Positions 43,701-51,129 of a stretch of 64,000 nucleotides of DNA are shown here, piece by piece. Location: assembly GCA_025642075.2 (NCBI GenBank), contig JAODUO010000423.1:192501-256500 (forward strand), in the 5' to 3' direction. Source of the DNA: Ridgeia piscesae (taxonomy: Eukaryota > Annelida > Polychaeta > Sabellida > Siboglinidae). A program made the position numbers and the translations under genes. The stretch's first letter is position 1; the number at the start of each line of letters is the position of its first letter. The notes beneath the pieces are model-generated. The model was not told the DNA's origin, did not search any database, and saw only the letters and a program-made list of their open reading frames with translations.

Positions 43701-46635
43701 TGTCCTGATACCCTGTTGCCATGGCAACAGAGACTGACTGACACTATCAGAGTCACACTCTGAGTCACAAGATTGTTGGTTAAATAACAACCAAAATCAT
43801 TTAAATTAGTTCTATGTTTTCTTTGTTATTAAACTGTTTCGTAATGGTGAGCACTATTTTTGCATTTGCGCAGCTCCAATCTAGGTATCAACGCTAAACA
43901 TGAAACGTAACATATGTCAACCAACAGGGCATACTATTTATTCACAACCACAACAGCTTTAAATTACCGGTTGTCATGGTAACTAAACGATAATTACCAC
44001 AGAGACCCGGTTGACGGAACATAGCCTGAAAGTATGAAAGAACGAACTGGTAGGGTAATGTATATGCTGTTGATTCAGCAATGCGTGTAGCAATCTGAAT
44101 AGCTGAGCCCATGGCTGCTGTGGAATCTGTCCTCAAGTGCAGGATGTCTGCCAATGTCTGGTGTTGTTTAGATTGAGGATAAAATAAGTACCAAGTGGTC
44201 AACTTCTGTCAGCATGAATGAAAATTCAAATGGGCCACGTTACATTGACTTATGCAACGTAATGTTTAATTTGAATTTTTAAGACTTTTCGTTTTTATAA
44301 TTTATTATTTGTTCGTCAAAACAAATTAGTGTTAGAATCTAGTGAATATGTTGCCTATCAAATTGTCTTTCATAACCCGAGATTAGTCAGAAATATCTGC
44401 AAAATTTTAAACTAAACATTCTTAATATAACGGGAGAGCTTAGTGGCACTTAATTTAAGGTGCTTAAAAGAGTTGATAACAGTTCAGAATGATTGGGAAA
44501 TAAATCATGAATATTCCACTCTGGAGAAAAGATACCATATGACAGACGTATCTACCAGATTCATAATTATCTGGACACAGATAATTGCGATATAAGTCTA
44601 ACAGTGCAGTGTCTGACTCGGTGAGTGAGCACTGAGTGTTCACTGTAGTATAAATACAATGCCAGATTGTTATGCAATTTAGCAGGATGGTGAAACCAGA
44701 CGACAGGAATGTCAATGATGTGTTTTCTGTTGTGCATTTGGAGGAAACGGCGGCTGTACCAGACCACCAAATTGTTGCACCACGGCACTGGGTACAAGTG
44801 CGCTGGTCAACAGGAAACTATCCCGAGGAATGAAGCAGGCACAAGTGTTATCCAGGGGGGCAGCCTGAGGCATTTCCCACCTGTAGGTGAAACCGACCCA
44901 AACGCGGATTTCTGCACTCAGTGCGCTGTTCTCAGTTCCAGGAAAGTTATCGATACATTCTGAATCTAAATTGATATTATTAGTGTTAGGTTTCCCTGTA
45001 ATGTGCACATTTACTGTAATTGTTCATCAACTTTTGCAATTTGTCACTTTACGGTGCTGAATCCCAGGCATTCAACAGTCTTGTACTCAACAGCCATCTG
45101 TATGTGAACATTAGTGAGGCTTCAGTCTTCAGATTAAGCTACATTCAGTCCCGCCTGATATCCTTGTAAATGTTGACGGATAAGTAAATAGTCTTAACAA
45201 TGTAGTGACTACTTAGTTGCACTTGTGCTGTGTGAGAAATATCGTCATCGTGCACAATGACAATGCAAAGCTTTTTATTTCTTCTCCCATTATATCTTCT
45301 GTCATTCAAATGTTGTTAGACCGAACACTCAATTTTACATTGGTCAATAAAAAAGTCATGGTGTCAGATTGACAGTTCCTTAACAAGGGCCAAGGGCGTG
45401 TAGCACTACGTACCAAAGCACTTTGGGATAAACTTCCTTTTATTGACATAGTAACACACTTCCTTAGCTCATGTGACTCAGCAGATTTTCTTTGTTATTA
45501 TGTTGCCTTCCTTATTTATGGGTATTTACTACTGTAACCACATAACCACATCAATTCACTTGTGTTAAAATCTCTTCCATAAGTTCCATTAAAATGTTCA
45601 ATAATTTATTATATAGGAAACATATTCTCACATGCGCTTTACTAGATCTATGTTTGTAATCTCAATCAATACTATTTTCTCTTATTAAGAATAAAATATC
45701 CTGACTACACTATATTACGTAAGATATTCAAGATATTCACTGCAAAGCTCATGACATTTTAAAAGAATTAAAATAAAAACAATACTTAAAAATACTAAAG
45801 TTTACTGCTTGTGACATTTCAAATATCAGTTAATTGTGAATTGTGATGCATGTATAAAACATGTCAGTAATAATATTATGATTCAGTTACTCAAAAAGTC
45901 ATACAAAGTTTGTTAGACCAAAAATGTTACCAGTTAAATTGTAACAATTTTACCACAATGAGTGTGGAAGAAATAAGTTATAATGGACACAATAACTGCA
46001 TGTAACTTATGCAATGGTAATCAATTATTATAACAAATGTAAATCAGAAATATTACTTTGAAAAAAGATTACCGTGATTGGTACATTTGATTTATTAATT
46101 GATTGTCATTTCGGTTGACATTTATGTGAATGCTCACTTTTGTTCAATCACAATTTTGATACGGTTTATTCGAACAGGTGACTTTGTGCTCGAGTCAGGA
46201 GAACAATGACAACATGGCAGTAAAAAATGATCGGTATGCGGCGTCATTCAGCGGTCTGCGGCACCTGTTTAAGCTGTGAACAAAACGCTATATGACTCAC
46301 TAGTTCCTAGGCTAAAATACAAGTAGACACGGTTGTAGTACTCACCGGCCGATGTCCGAAATCACTGTGTAATGGTCACTGAAAGGCTCCGTCCGAATGG
46401 TCATTGCGCCCTTCGCCGTTGGATTGTTGTTATTACAATTCGGTACCAGCAAGTCATTCATTGTCCGCGTGGTGTTTGTTTTAGCGGCAGGTTCGCTAAC
46501 TCCGTTCGTATTCTCGACACTTCTCAATGGCAGTGGCTTCGACTGTCCTCGCGCTGGCTTTGGCGACGACAGACCCTTCGTGATTCCGTTACTTGCTCCG
46601 CCGACGCAAAAAGCGGTGTCTACTGCACTAAACAT
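1209..46635 (-). CDS. STK17 (Drak): DRAK/STK17-family death-associated serine/threonine kinase (spliced, 7 coding exons, 546 aa)
   Basis: A DAPK-family protein kinase of the DRAK (STK17A/STK17B) subgroup, known for roles in apoptosis and in myosin light-chain or cytoskeletal signalling. I joined exons 46635-46346, 17080-16868, 15918-15780, 4728-4602, 4249-4201, 3259-3080 and 1851-1209. All junctions are GT-AG and phases agree, giving 546 residues plus a TAG stop. Residues 1-89 are a low-complexity N-terminal extension. The kinase domain spans about 90-347: glycine loop IGRGKFAVV (95-103), catalytic Lys118 in AAKFLRK, the basic DAPK-type loop [10 protein letters not shown] (121-130), alpha-C Glu136, HLDIKPQN (Asp212), DFG (Asp233), GTPDYVAPE (251-259) and the C-lobe segment [15 protein letters not shown] Ser-rich tail covers 348-546. 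Vertebrate STK17 proteins are about 370-415 residues, so both ends are longer here. STK17A versus STK17B cannot be assigned; a single invertebrate Drak is likely. Intron 1 is 29.3 kb and intron 3 is 11.1 kb. Confidence 0.93.
1852..2772 (-). repeat. ~60-bp minisatellite of splice-acceptor-like units
   Basis: About 16 head-to-tail copies of a 59-61 bp unit directly abut exon 7 inside DRAK intron 6. In transcript orientation each unit holds TGACTGACTGTCAC (branch-point-like), a T-rich tract and the acceptor TTGCTGTTACAG. Units differ at a few sites (ACATCT preceded by CTC, GC or C; AAGTG or AACTG), giving 59- and 60-bp variants. The unit next to the exon contains the real acceptor, so the array apparently grew from the intron's own 3' end. 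Confidence 0.9.
2773..3079 (-). other. DRAK intron 6, remainder
   Basis: AT-rich sequence between the minisatellite and the exon 6 donor (GTAAGT, complement at 3074-3079). I see no gene or repeat in it. Confidence 0.6.
3080..3259 (-). CDS. STK17 (Drak): DRAK exon 6: kinase C-lobe
   Basis: Encodes the end of W273 through the start of T333: [16 protein letters not shown] followed by the DRAK signature [14 protein letters not shown] and the helix [13 protein letters not shown]. Length is 180 bp, entering in phase 2 and leaving in phase 2. The acceptor is TTTGCCAG and the donor GTAAGT. The Gly-Cys-Ser-Pro-Phe stretch matches the kinase subdomain IX-X region of DAPK-family proteins. Confidence 0.94.
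3836..3873. repeat. 13-bp tandem triplicate
   Basis: Three near-perfect copies of GGGATCATGCACT, in DRAK intron 5. Confidence 0.85.
3994..4056. repeat. (GT)n/(GTGTGC)n microsatellite
   Basis: Alternating TG dinucleotides with regular GC interruptions (GTGTGC hexamers). The uninterrupted purine-pyrimidine alternation is Z-DNA-prone. Confidence 0.9.
4201..4249 (-). CDS. STK17 (Drak): DRAK exon 5: kinase activation-segment exit
   Basis: A 49-bp exon encoding the end of A257 through the start of W273, read as [15 protein letters not shown]. With the flanking split codons it completes the APE motif and the conserved SSDMW that anchors helix F. It is flanked by TTTTCTACAG and GTAAGT. Phases 1 to 2 agree with both neighbours. 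Confidence 0.93.
4250..4601 (-). other. DRAK intron 4 with short acceptor-proximal tandem repeat
   Basis: A 352-bp intron. A 19-bp unit (TGAGTCTAACAGTGATGCG) repeats just over three times at 4271-4332, starting 21 nt from the exon 5 acceptor. The rest is AT-rich and featureless. Confidence 0.8.
4271..4332. repeat. 19-bp tandem repeat beside exon 5 acceptor
   Basis: 3.3 copies of TGAGTCTAACAGTGATGCG with single-base variants. In transcript orientation each copy contains CACTGTTAG, a weak AG site. Confidence 0.88.
4602..4728 (-). CDS. STK17 (Drak): DRAK exon 4: catalytic loop end and DFG motif
   Basis: Encodes residues 215-256 plus the first base of A257. It starts PQNILLT directly after HLDIK, carries the DFG motif as [11 protein letters not shown] (Asp233), and ends GTPDYV. 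Length is 127 bp, entering in phase 0 and leaving in phase 1. The acceptor is TCTGTTGCAG and the donor GTGAGC. Confidence 0.94.
4729..5857 (-). other. DRAK intron 3, first part: nothing recognised
   Basis: Intron sequence beside exon 4. I see no coding similarity and no clear repeat. Confidence 0.6.
5831..5982. repeat. Fold-back element with a 43-bp near-perfect hairpin
   Basis: The arms 5858-5900 and 5910-5952 are complementary over 43 bp with about one mismatch, separated by a 9-nt loop (TGTTGTTAT). Weaker complementarity continues outwards: AATCAGTT on the left matches AACTGATT on the right. This looks like a palindromic MITE. A precursor-like small-RNA hairpin is the alternative, though the AT-rich arms favour a transposon. 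Confidence 0.8.
5983..8679 (-). other. DRAK intron 3: unrecognised sequence
   Basis: No family similarity was seen. Several open frames of 90-153 codons overlap on both strands at about 7900-8550, but none shows a domain, a codon pattern or plausible splice partners. A local run of CACTGAGTCAGTAC-like repeats lies at about 6760-6830. Confidence 0.5.
8680..8740. repeat. (CGCA)n microsatellite
   Basis: About 15 uninterrupted ACGC/GCAC tetranucleotides. It produces Arg/Thr/His or Cys/Val/Arg repeats in every frame, so the open frames across it are artefacts. Confidence 0.95.
8741..10875 (-). other. DRAK intron 3: unrecognised sequence
   Basis: No gene seen. A loose repeat of GGCCACTACATGGTA-type segments lies at about 9380-9460. 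Confidence 0.5.
10876..11570. repeat. 47-48 bp minisatellite with a 3-unit higher-order repeat
   Basis: About 15 copies of a 47-bp unit containing AGTACAACCAATGTCACCAG and GGTTTATGTACACCAA. Variant sites (GCC/GTC; GTGTATGGTACGG, GTATATGATATGG or GTATATCATATGG; CCAA/CCAAA) recur as a three-unit block repeated at about 11,160-11,450. It lies in DRAK intron 3. Confidence 0.9.
11571..12760 (-). other. DRAK intron 3: unrecognised sequence
   Basis: Nothing recognised. A short GGTAGCTA/GCTACCGAG-rich stretch occurs at about 11,925-12,110. Confidence 0.5.
12761..12800. repeat. (GT)20 microsatellite
   Basis: A perfect GT run of about 40 bp, followed by an ACATGCATGTGTGCG purine-pyrimidine tract. Confidence 0.95.
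12801..15779 (-). other. DRAK intron 3, last part: unrecognised sequence
   Basis: No gene recognised. A tandem copy of AAGTTGT(T)TAAGTATTTTA... GTGAAACTTGTTTACAAG lies at about 12,970-13,025. An imperfect hairpin surrounds TATTCATCAAGTCC at about 13,530. Confidence 0.5.
15780..15918 (-). CDS. STK17 (Drak): DRAK exon 3: hinge to catalytic loop
   Basis: Encodes the end of Y168 through K214: [10 protein letters not shown], helices D and E ([20 protein letters not shown]), then NIVHLDIK, which holds catalytic Asp212. The AAGGELF hinge and VIRLMRQIL match DRAK/DAPK proteins closely. Length is 139 bp. The acceptor is TGTTTGCAG and the donor GTAGGA. Confidence 0.94.
15919..16867 (-). other. DRAK intron 2: nothing recognised
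   Basis: A 949-bp intron, AT-rich, with no repeat or coding similarity that I can support. Confidence 0.6.
16868..17080 (-). CDS. STK17 (Drak): DRAK exon 2: kinase N-lobe
   Basis: Encodes the end of R97 through the start of Y168: the glycine-loop half [28 protein letters not shown] (catalytic Lys118 and the DAPK-family basic loop), alpha-[12 protein letters not shown], then ELIIVTE. Length is 213 bp. The acceptor is TTGACAG and the donor GTGAGT. Its first ~26 bases and its acceptor are tandemly duplicated upstream in the intron. Confidence 0.94.
17054..17290 (-). repeat. ~52-bp tandem repeat spanning the exon 2 acceptor and exon start
   Basis: Four clear copies and one degraded copy of a 51-54 bp unit. 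Each contains, in transcript orientation, TTTGTTGACAG followed by AGGCAAGTTTGCTGTGGTC. Copies become less alike with distance from the exon. Reading through a decoy copy meets TAA within ten codons. Confidence 0.88.
17291..22500 (-). other. DRAK intron 1, first part: unrecognised sequence
   Basis: No gene seen. Minor features: a 12-bp palindrome GTATCGCGATAC at about 18,887 in a stretch with CGATATATCAC motifs; a short direct repeat CTCACTCCCGCC at about 20,145; and three copies of CAAGGGCATCACA at about 21,797-21,836. Confidence 0.5.
22501..23216. repeat. 27-bp minisatellite, BamHI site in every unit
   Basis: About 26 near-identical copies of a 27-bp unit including ACATTCTACGGATCCACCAG, with one break at about 22,927-22,955. 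The period is a multiple of three and no stop falls in several frames, so long Thr-His-Ser-Thr-Asp-Pro-Pro-Val-Ala or Gly-Gly-Ser-Val-Glu-Cys frames appear on both strands. No protein-family signal supports either one as a gene. Confidence 0.92.
23217..25490 (-). other. DRAK intron 1: unrecognised sequence
   Basis: No gene or clear repeat apart from a loose AGCACATTGTACT/GTACTGAGCAC motif at about 24,040-24,090. Confidence 0.5.
25491..27003. repeat. 22-23 bp pyrimidine-rich minisatellite (CTACAGCTACTTYCTWCACCC)
   Basis: About 65 tandem copies over 1.5 kb. Two subfamilies occupy separate halves: CTTCCTTCACCCTG units to about 25,990 and CTTTCTACACCCC units beyond that. The plus strand is strongly pyrimidine-rich with a regular CTACAG. 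The array lies in DRAK intron 1, in antisense orientation to the transcript. Confidence 0.92.
27004..27618 (-). other. DRAK intron 1: unrecognised sequence
   Basis: Nothing supported here. Confidence 0.5.
27619..27642 (+). other. G-quadruplex-type G tract
   Basis: Four G runs of 3 to 7 separated by single A or T bases (GGGAGGGGGGGTGGGGGAGG and onward). This meets the usual G4 pattern on the + strand, hence C-rich in the DRAK pre-mRNA. Confidence 0.75.
27730..28330 (-). mobile_element. Decayed non-LTR retrotransposon reverse transcriptase fragment
   Basis: Reading the minus strand across frameshifts and stops gives the pre-RT stretch [16 protein letters not shown] (about 28,260-28,310), then weak matches to the linker, then LNENQPREQ (about 27,870-27,900) and [11 protein letters not shown] (about 27,800-27,835), in the order found in LINE RT domains (ENQPREQAGF...TDHI...). 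Stops and frame changes make it a pseudogene. The clade (RTE-, CR1- or L2-like) cannot be assigned. Confidence 0.7.
28331..31420 (-). other. DRAK intron 1: unrecognised sequence
   Basis: No gene recognised. A TG/CA-rich stretch with ACACGTGTAT and ACACATGTG palindromes occurs at about 28,590-28,680. Confidence 0.5.
31421..33112. repeat. 47-bp minisatellite, 36 units with higher-order structure
   Basis: Thirty-six copies of exactly 47 bp, each containing GTCACCAGGAGTCATGACTG and ACATGAGACCTCTCCTAGTG. Variation is almost confined to two sites: GACAGA, GACTGG, GACTGT or GACTTA, and GGAGTC or GGATTC. Reading the variants in order shows an eight-unit block (units 9-16) repeated as units 17-24 with one difference, so part of the array grew by a ~376-bp duplication. 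Confidence 0.93.
33113..35454 (-). other. DRAK intron 1: unrecognised sequence
   Basis: No gene supported. A 120-codon minus-strand open frame at 34,232-34,594 has no recognised motif. A degenerate ~45-bp GGATCAGCTGGGA repeat lies at about 34,840-34,985. Confidence 0.5.
34608..34652. repeat. 16-bp perfect inverted repeat
   Basis: TTATGTTTTAGCCATT and its exact complement, 13 nt apart. Further copies of the ATGGCTAAA core lie on both sides, so this may be the end of a small fold-back element. Confidence 0.75.
35455..35517. repeat. (TA)n microsatellite
   Basis: About 31 uninterrupted TA dinucleotides. Confidence 0.95.
35518..37633 (-). other. DRAK intron 1: unrecognised sequence
   Basis: No gene or clear element seen. 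Confidence 0.5.
37634..37711. repeat. Fold-back element with (TA)n core
   Basis: Perfect 20-bp arms, GATTCTCATAATGCTGCATA and its complement, flank a pure AT-dinucleotide core, so the whole 78 bp is a palindrome. A second (TA)n block follows at 37,715-37,772. Confidence 0.85.
37712..37772. repeat. (AT)n microsatellite
   Basis: Interrupted AT dinucleotides with TATGTATA/TATACATA breaks, adjacent to the fold-back element. Confidence 0.9.
37773..42584 (-). other. DRAK intron 1: unrecognised sequence
   Basis: No gene recognised. Degenerate repeats of AATGTGGGGYAATTT occur at about 40,120-40,340, and GCTCACATGCGTGC at about 39,369. Confidence 0.5.
42585..42693. repeat. Inverted repeat with 20-bp perfect core
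   Basis: GGTAGTGAGGCCACACCAGG (42,595-42,614) is the exact complement of 42,668-42,687. Pairing continues through ACTGTA on the outside with a 4-nt gap. GGCCATACA repeats lie between and around the arms. Confidence 0.8.
42694..46345 (-). other. DRAK intron 1, end next to exon 1: unrecognised sequence
   Basis: AT-rich at 45,200-46,140. Nothing coding is recognised. An imperfect hairpin with AAAATTCAAAT/ATTTGAATTTT arms lies at about 44,222-44,280. Confidence 0.5.
46346..46635 (-). CDS. STK17 (Drak): DRAK exon 1: N-terminal extension and start of glycine loop
   Basis: Encodes residues 1-96 plus two bases of R97. A TAA in frame lies directly before the ATG, so this start bounds the coding region unless a further upstream exon is used. 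Residues 1-85 are low complexity, rich in Asn, Thr, Ser and Pro, with no known domain. [11 protein letters not shown] then leads into the glycine loop, completed in exon 2. The donor is GTGAGT. Vertebrate STK17 N-termini before the kinase domain are shorter, about 30-60 residues. Confidence 0.9.
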
Positions 46636-47010
46636 TTAAAAATATTGACGAGCAGTTCTCACACGTGATTCGGATGCTGTCAAACGAATGAATGTATCAA
46701 CGTACCCGGCCGAAGCGGCACAGCAACCGACGATTTGCTTCGCTTTTCCTAGTCCCAGTGATCAGCACGACATCATGTCGCGTCACCGACAGGGTCGTTA
46801 TCATTCAAAATATTCAGATCGTCGCAGCCTGTCATACACTTGTACTGCGAATTCACAGTCCACTGCGAGGTGCCTCCAATAATCCCTTCGTTGACGTTTT
46901 ATTTCACGAAAAGCGGAAGAGTCCTTCCAACCGCCACCGCTCACCTGTCGCTAATCAAAATGGTTCGTCGATCAGTCGGCGACATCGTTCATCGTGACGT
47001 CATTGATTGA
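46636..47010 (-). promoter_or_regulatory. Probable DRAK 5' UTR and promoter region
   Basis: Sequence directly upstream of the DRAK start codon, CpG-containing. It holds a CACGTG E-box at 46,662-46,667 and a palindromic CRE (TGACGTCA) at 46,995-47,002. No TATA box is evident. The assignment as promoter is inference from position and motifs. Confidence 0.4.
46995..47002. promoter_or_regulatory. Palindromic cAMP-response element
   Basis: A perfect TGACGTCA about 360 bp upstream of the DRAK start codon, flanked by an ATTGATTG stretch that includes an inverted CCAAT-like ATTGA. CREB/ATF binding is the family expectation. Confidence 0.5.
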
Positions 47011-50000
47011 CATCGGTTTTGCGAACCCCGGTTGGTTGTATACGAGTAGAATGACTGCAAAATGCGGTCACGCTCAGTTTCAGTTGTGCATACGTGTAAA
47101 CAAACAAATAGTAGGGATGCAGCATGTAGTCATAATTTTGTGGAAACTGTAAGAAATGCGATTTGTGCTCGTAGCATAGCAAGTTATTTTGGAGCAACTG
47201 GAAACCGGAACTGTTCGTTACCCAATCAGAAAAGTTTTACCTTTTGTAGGCGTGGCTAAATCAAGACGTTTGCTGTTAGTCATCGCAGTGCATGACTGCT
47301 TCGGCTGAGACCAAAGCGGTAGCATGGCTTAGCCTGAGCACAGGGTCTAGATCTGAGATGTTAGTTATGGCTGAATTGTTGCCAAGAACTGTGTTAAATA
47401 TAGATTTATTTATTTTAGCCGCATGGACTAACCTTTATTTCGCAGTACTGCTCCGAAGAAAAGGTGTACACAGGCCTGCGTTTCTTTGTTAGGCCAGGAT
47501 ATTGCGTGGGTAACCTTTTTGGGTGCTTTTTTGACATACGACTGCAAGCTTCCAAAATGTATTAATTACTTCAGGATTAAAACTGCACCCATTTGAGGCT
47601 CCTCTAAAAAAATCCAACTTGACCCCCTCCCACTAGACTGCACGCGGAACTCTTCTGTAGATAGATCAATACGCATTAGAAGTGATATAATTATACTTAA
47701 TTACTATATATAGAGTCTATAATGTTATTGTGATAATGTGCCACATAAGCAACTAGACATTGATAGTGTAATTAATAGTTTAATTAAATGTATTACGGTG
47801 ATAAAATAGCTCCCATGTTGAAATAGTCGTAAAATTATTTTGGTTTTCTTTGTCAATTCAGAGATGAGACTATTTTGAAATCATAACTACACCACAATTG
47901 TTGTGCTACACTAAACGATTCAGTCATAAATAAGGAACGCAGTTCCCGCGATTGGGATCTACCCCCGTACAGCGCAACAATTAACTTTACCACCTGTACA
48001 ACTGTTAGTTGACTTATCTGTAACTTTGGAAATTAATGGGCCTAAAGGGATTGCACAATATCTTCGGAATGTTTACGCCAGTCAGCGAGCCGACTACGAG
48101 CTGAACATTATGTAGGCCTACGAGACAAATTTTTAGGAGTTCCTAGAAGTTGTTGCGTCTTCAGGGGTATTGCGAGCGGATGCTGGTAATTGCTTTCACA
48201 ACGTTCATCATTAAATAGTTGTCGATTTTTTTGTGCCCTGGTAAAAACTCTCTCCCCGTAGGCCTACTATTTCCGGCTAATCCAATTAATCATCATTCTC
48301 CTGCATTGTAAGTCACTTCCCGAGCCCTGTTTATATAACTGCGCTCACGATGACCGTATAAACACAAGTTAATGCATAACAATTAATCGTAATTGGACTG
48401 ACAGCATTTACAACACTTGATAACAATTACTAGGCCCCCTATGCTTTAGTTATGTTCCGGTGGCGCGGATATGTCTGTCAATTCTTCCCGTTTCGCCACA
48501 TCATGCTTTGATTTTAATAATGTATTTTTTTCTGAAATTATAAAAACAATTGCATACGTTTTATTGCTAAAGCACTATGATTTTAACTGACACAGATTAC
48601 TAAATAAGATTTTTTTTAATTTAATAATTTAGTGTATATTAAAGTCCTCAACTAATATGCTAGGCGTCAATTACTACTCCCACTACAGTTTCACGGATTG
48701 CTAGTGACGTATTTTGAATCCACAGTAAGTATAATTCACCATAGTAATTACACTGCGTCATTGTTTTGCGATTGTAAAGGTATCACGTGAGTTCTGGTAA
48801 AAAAAACGTATGCATTTTTTCAGTTCACGTTGTTCAGAATCGTGCAGATGTTCGACGTGCGGGCGTGTATGCAGGCGTGCCTGCGTGCGCTCAGGTACAA
48901 ATGTTATTTGTCTGTTGGGTTTGGTGCATCTGGTTTGTATGTCCAATGCTAGCACAATCCAATATGATTGATTACAATGCATCATCGTAGTTATAAGTTA
49001 TTGTGGACGATGAGTCGACCGGGTATGCAGATGTTCCTAGTTGTTTACTATTGGGCATGCTTTGACAATAACAATTCTACGAAAGAATGAATATTGGCAG
49101 CGGCATATATAATTATATATTATTCCGGTTGGTAATAAGTGGCCTGGAGTATTGCTACAAACGCTATATTCTGATCCATCGTCCGCACACAGTCTATAAA
49201 CAGTTAAACACATGTTTAGCACAGATGTATCAGTGTATCTGGGCTTGTCAAAGTGCTGGGAAGCTGGAACAATAAACAATTTACAACTAAAATAGGGACA
49301 GGTTCACCTAAAGCAGACAAAGTGCAGGGAAGCTGAAATAATAAGCAATTTACAACTAAAATAGGGACAGATTCATCTAAAGCAATCATATACAACAGTG
49401 TCGATTGGTACGGATAAACAATATAATACACAAAATTAATTTTTTAAATGCAGTTGTCGTAACATCTCTCATAGCGCGACCATCATTTATACAAATTGGC
49501 CGGTTCTACGGCCGTATAAGACAGGTGGCCGCTGCACAGGACACGTTATGCATGTAACATACACAAAATAGTAATTCATATGGAGATATGGAACTATGGA
49601 TACGGAAACCCTGTTTAATATACAAAACATTGTGGTTGAAATGTGATATTGCCGCGCCCAGCTAGATTGAGTGGACAGCTTGTATACAGAAATTTTACAG
49701 AGCAGTTATCAACACTCATGTTGCCATTATGGCTATGGCTATTTGCTACCCCTCCACGTCCAATGCCCTGTTGTGGCTGTTCCGGTGTACAGACATATTT
49801 AAGTTTAGTGTTAGTTTTTGGTGTAGGGCTAAGTTAGATTATATTCGATTAGATTCAGCTAGATTGAAGGTACTTTTGACAATATTGACAAATGGCTATT
49901 AGCTAGGAAGGGACGCTCATGTGTAATGTTGATTAAGTAACGTTTGCTTGTTTCCATAAAATACGCCGTGTATACTGTTAGTATTACGTTGTTGTATCAT

Positions 50001-50460
50001 TTGTTCACACCCAGCAGGGTGTACGTAGAAGTTGATACAAAATACTGTTGGCCTGACTGCACGGACTCTTCCGGCAGAGAATAACTATCACGCCATCTAG
50101 TGAACGTCATTGTTATCAATTGACATTGAATAGATAAATGGTGGAAAACAGTCCGATTCCGGGATTGAACGATAACATGTACACGCTACAATGCTTAACA
50201 ATTTTGAACGGTAGTCATACTTTTATACTCTGCCTTGATATTTAGCTAAAACGTAATTTACATAAAAAAATCTGACTGACGCTTGTAGTGACACCTGGTG
50301 GACAATTGTTGACGAATAACAAAATAAAAGAAAACTGTATTGAGTGCGAATGATAGGATAGTTTAAAATAGGTATGTTATGACGCTAAAATTGCATTAAA
50401 TATCATTATCTAAGATCATTTTTGAAAGAAAATGCTGCTATTTGCATTAGAAAAATAAAC
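47011..50460. other. DRAK-MSL1 intergenic region
   Basis: No protein gene recognised. It contains a 69-bp tandem duplication (49,251-49,388), listed separately, and is otherwise AT-rich with scattered CpG. Confidence 0.5.
49251..49388. repeat. 69-bp tandem duplication
   Basis: Two copies sharing CAATTTACAACTAAAATAGG, with about ten differences between them. Confidence 0.88.
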
Positions 50461-50462
50461 GC

Positions 50463-50531
<69 letters not shown>

Positions 50532-50533
50532 GC
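50461..50533 (-). tRNA. tRNA-Asn (anticodon GTT)
   Basis: 73 nt that fold as a full cloverleaf. The acceptor stem is GCCTCCG/CGGGGGC with one U-G pair, D arm GCGC/GCGC, anticodon stem TTCGG/CCGAA around loop CTGTTAA (anticodon GTT), T stem GGTGG/CCACC and loop TTCAAGC. The A box GGCGCAATCGG and B box GGTTCAAGCC are intact, there is no intron, and the downstream flank TTTATTTTT can terminate Pol III. The body closely follows metazoan tRNA-Asn, so it looks functional. CCA is not encoded, as expected for a eukaryotic nuclear tRNA. Confidence 0.95.
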
Positions 50534-51129
50534 GACACCTATAATGCGTTTCCAGCACTATTTTAAAGAATTCCAAGGTTTGCAGATAACACGAATTTAG
50601 TGTATGGTATATGAAATGGTTTTACATGGGTAACGTTTAAAATGAATTCGACGCCCACTACATTACAAAGACGTACGTACTGTGAATTTTCGTTGCCAGA
50701 AACTCCTCCAAATCCCGTGCTATATGACAATGTATAGCGAAGTATGAAATGCAATATCCTGCTTTACAAAAATAACCATTTAGAAACATCCAACATGTCA
50801 TTCATGGATACGCCCCTATAATTGGCGACCGCTGCGTTCTTTTTAAGTAGGTTTATATATGTAGTCGTGGTATAAGTGAAGTGCTTTTCTACGGTAGTCG
50901 TCGGGACAACTACCGGATATAATGAATTTCGAACCCTGGTATTCCAACAAGTGAAAATAATTAAGTTTGCTTAATAAAAACCACATGGATATATGAGGGT
51001 TTCAAATGGATGCACCTCAAGCACTTGATCTCAAGTAGAGTTTTTACTAACTCGATAGGATCCTTGGTACAAGGTGATGGTGCTCATACTACAAACGTGA
51101 AACATGACTATGAGATCTATGCTCTGCGA
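50534..51129. other. Intergenic, possible weak second SINE trace
   Basis: A minus-strand GGGTTCGAAATTC (B-box-like) near 50,930 is followed by a CGGTAGT/ACTACCG hairpin at 50,892-50,924, reminiscent of a SINE body, but no A box is visible. Otherwise unrecognised. Confidence 0.3.

Noticed and set aside
46372..46997. Plus-strand open frames near the DRAK start
   Set aside because: They are antisense to exon 1 and its promoter flank, whose minus frame splices exactly into the kinase glycine loop.
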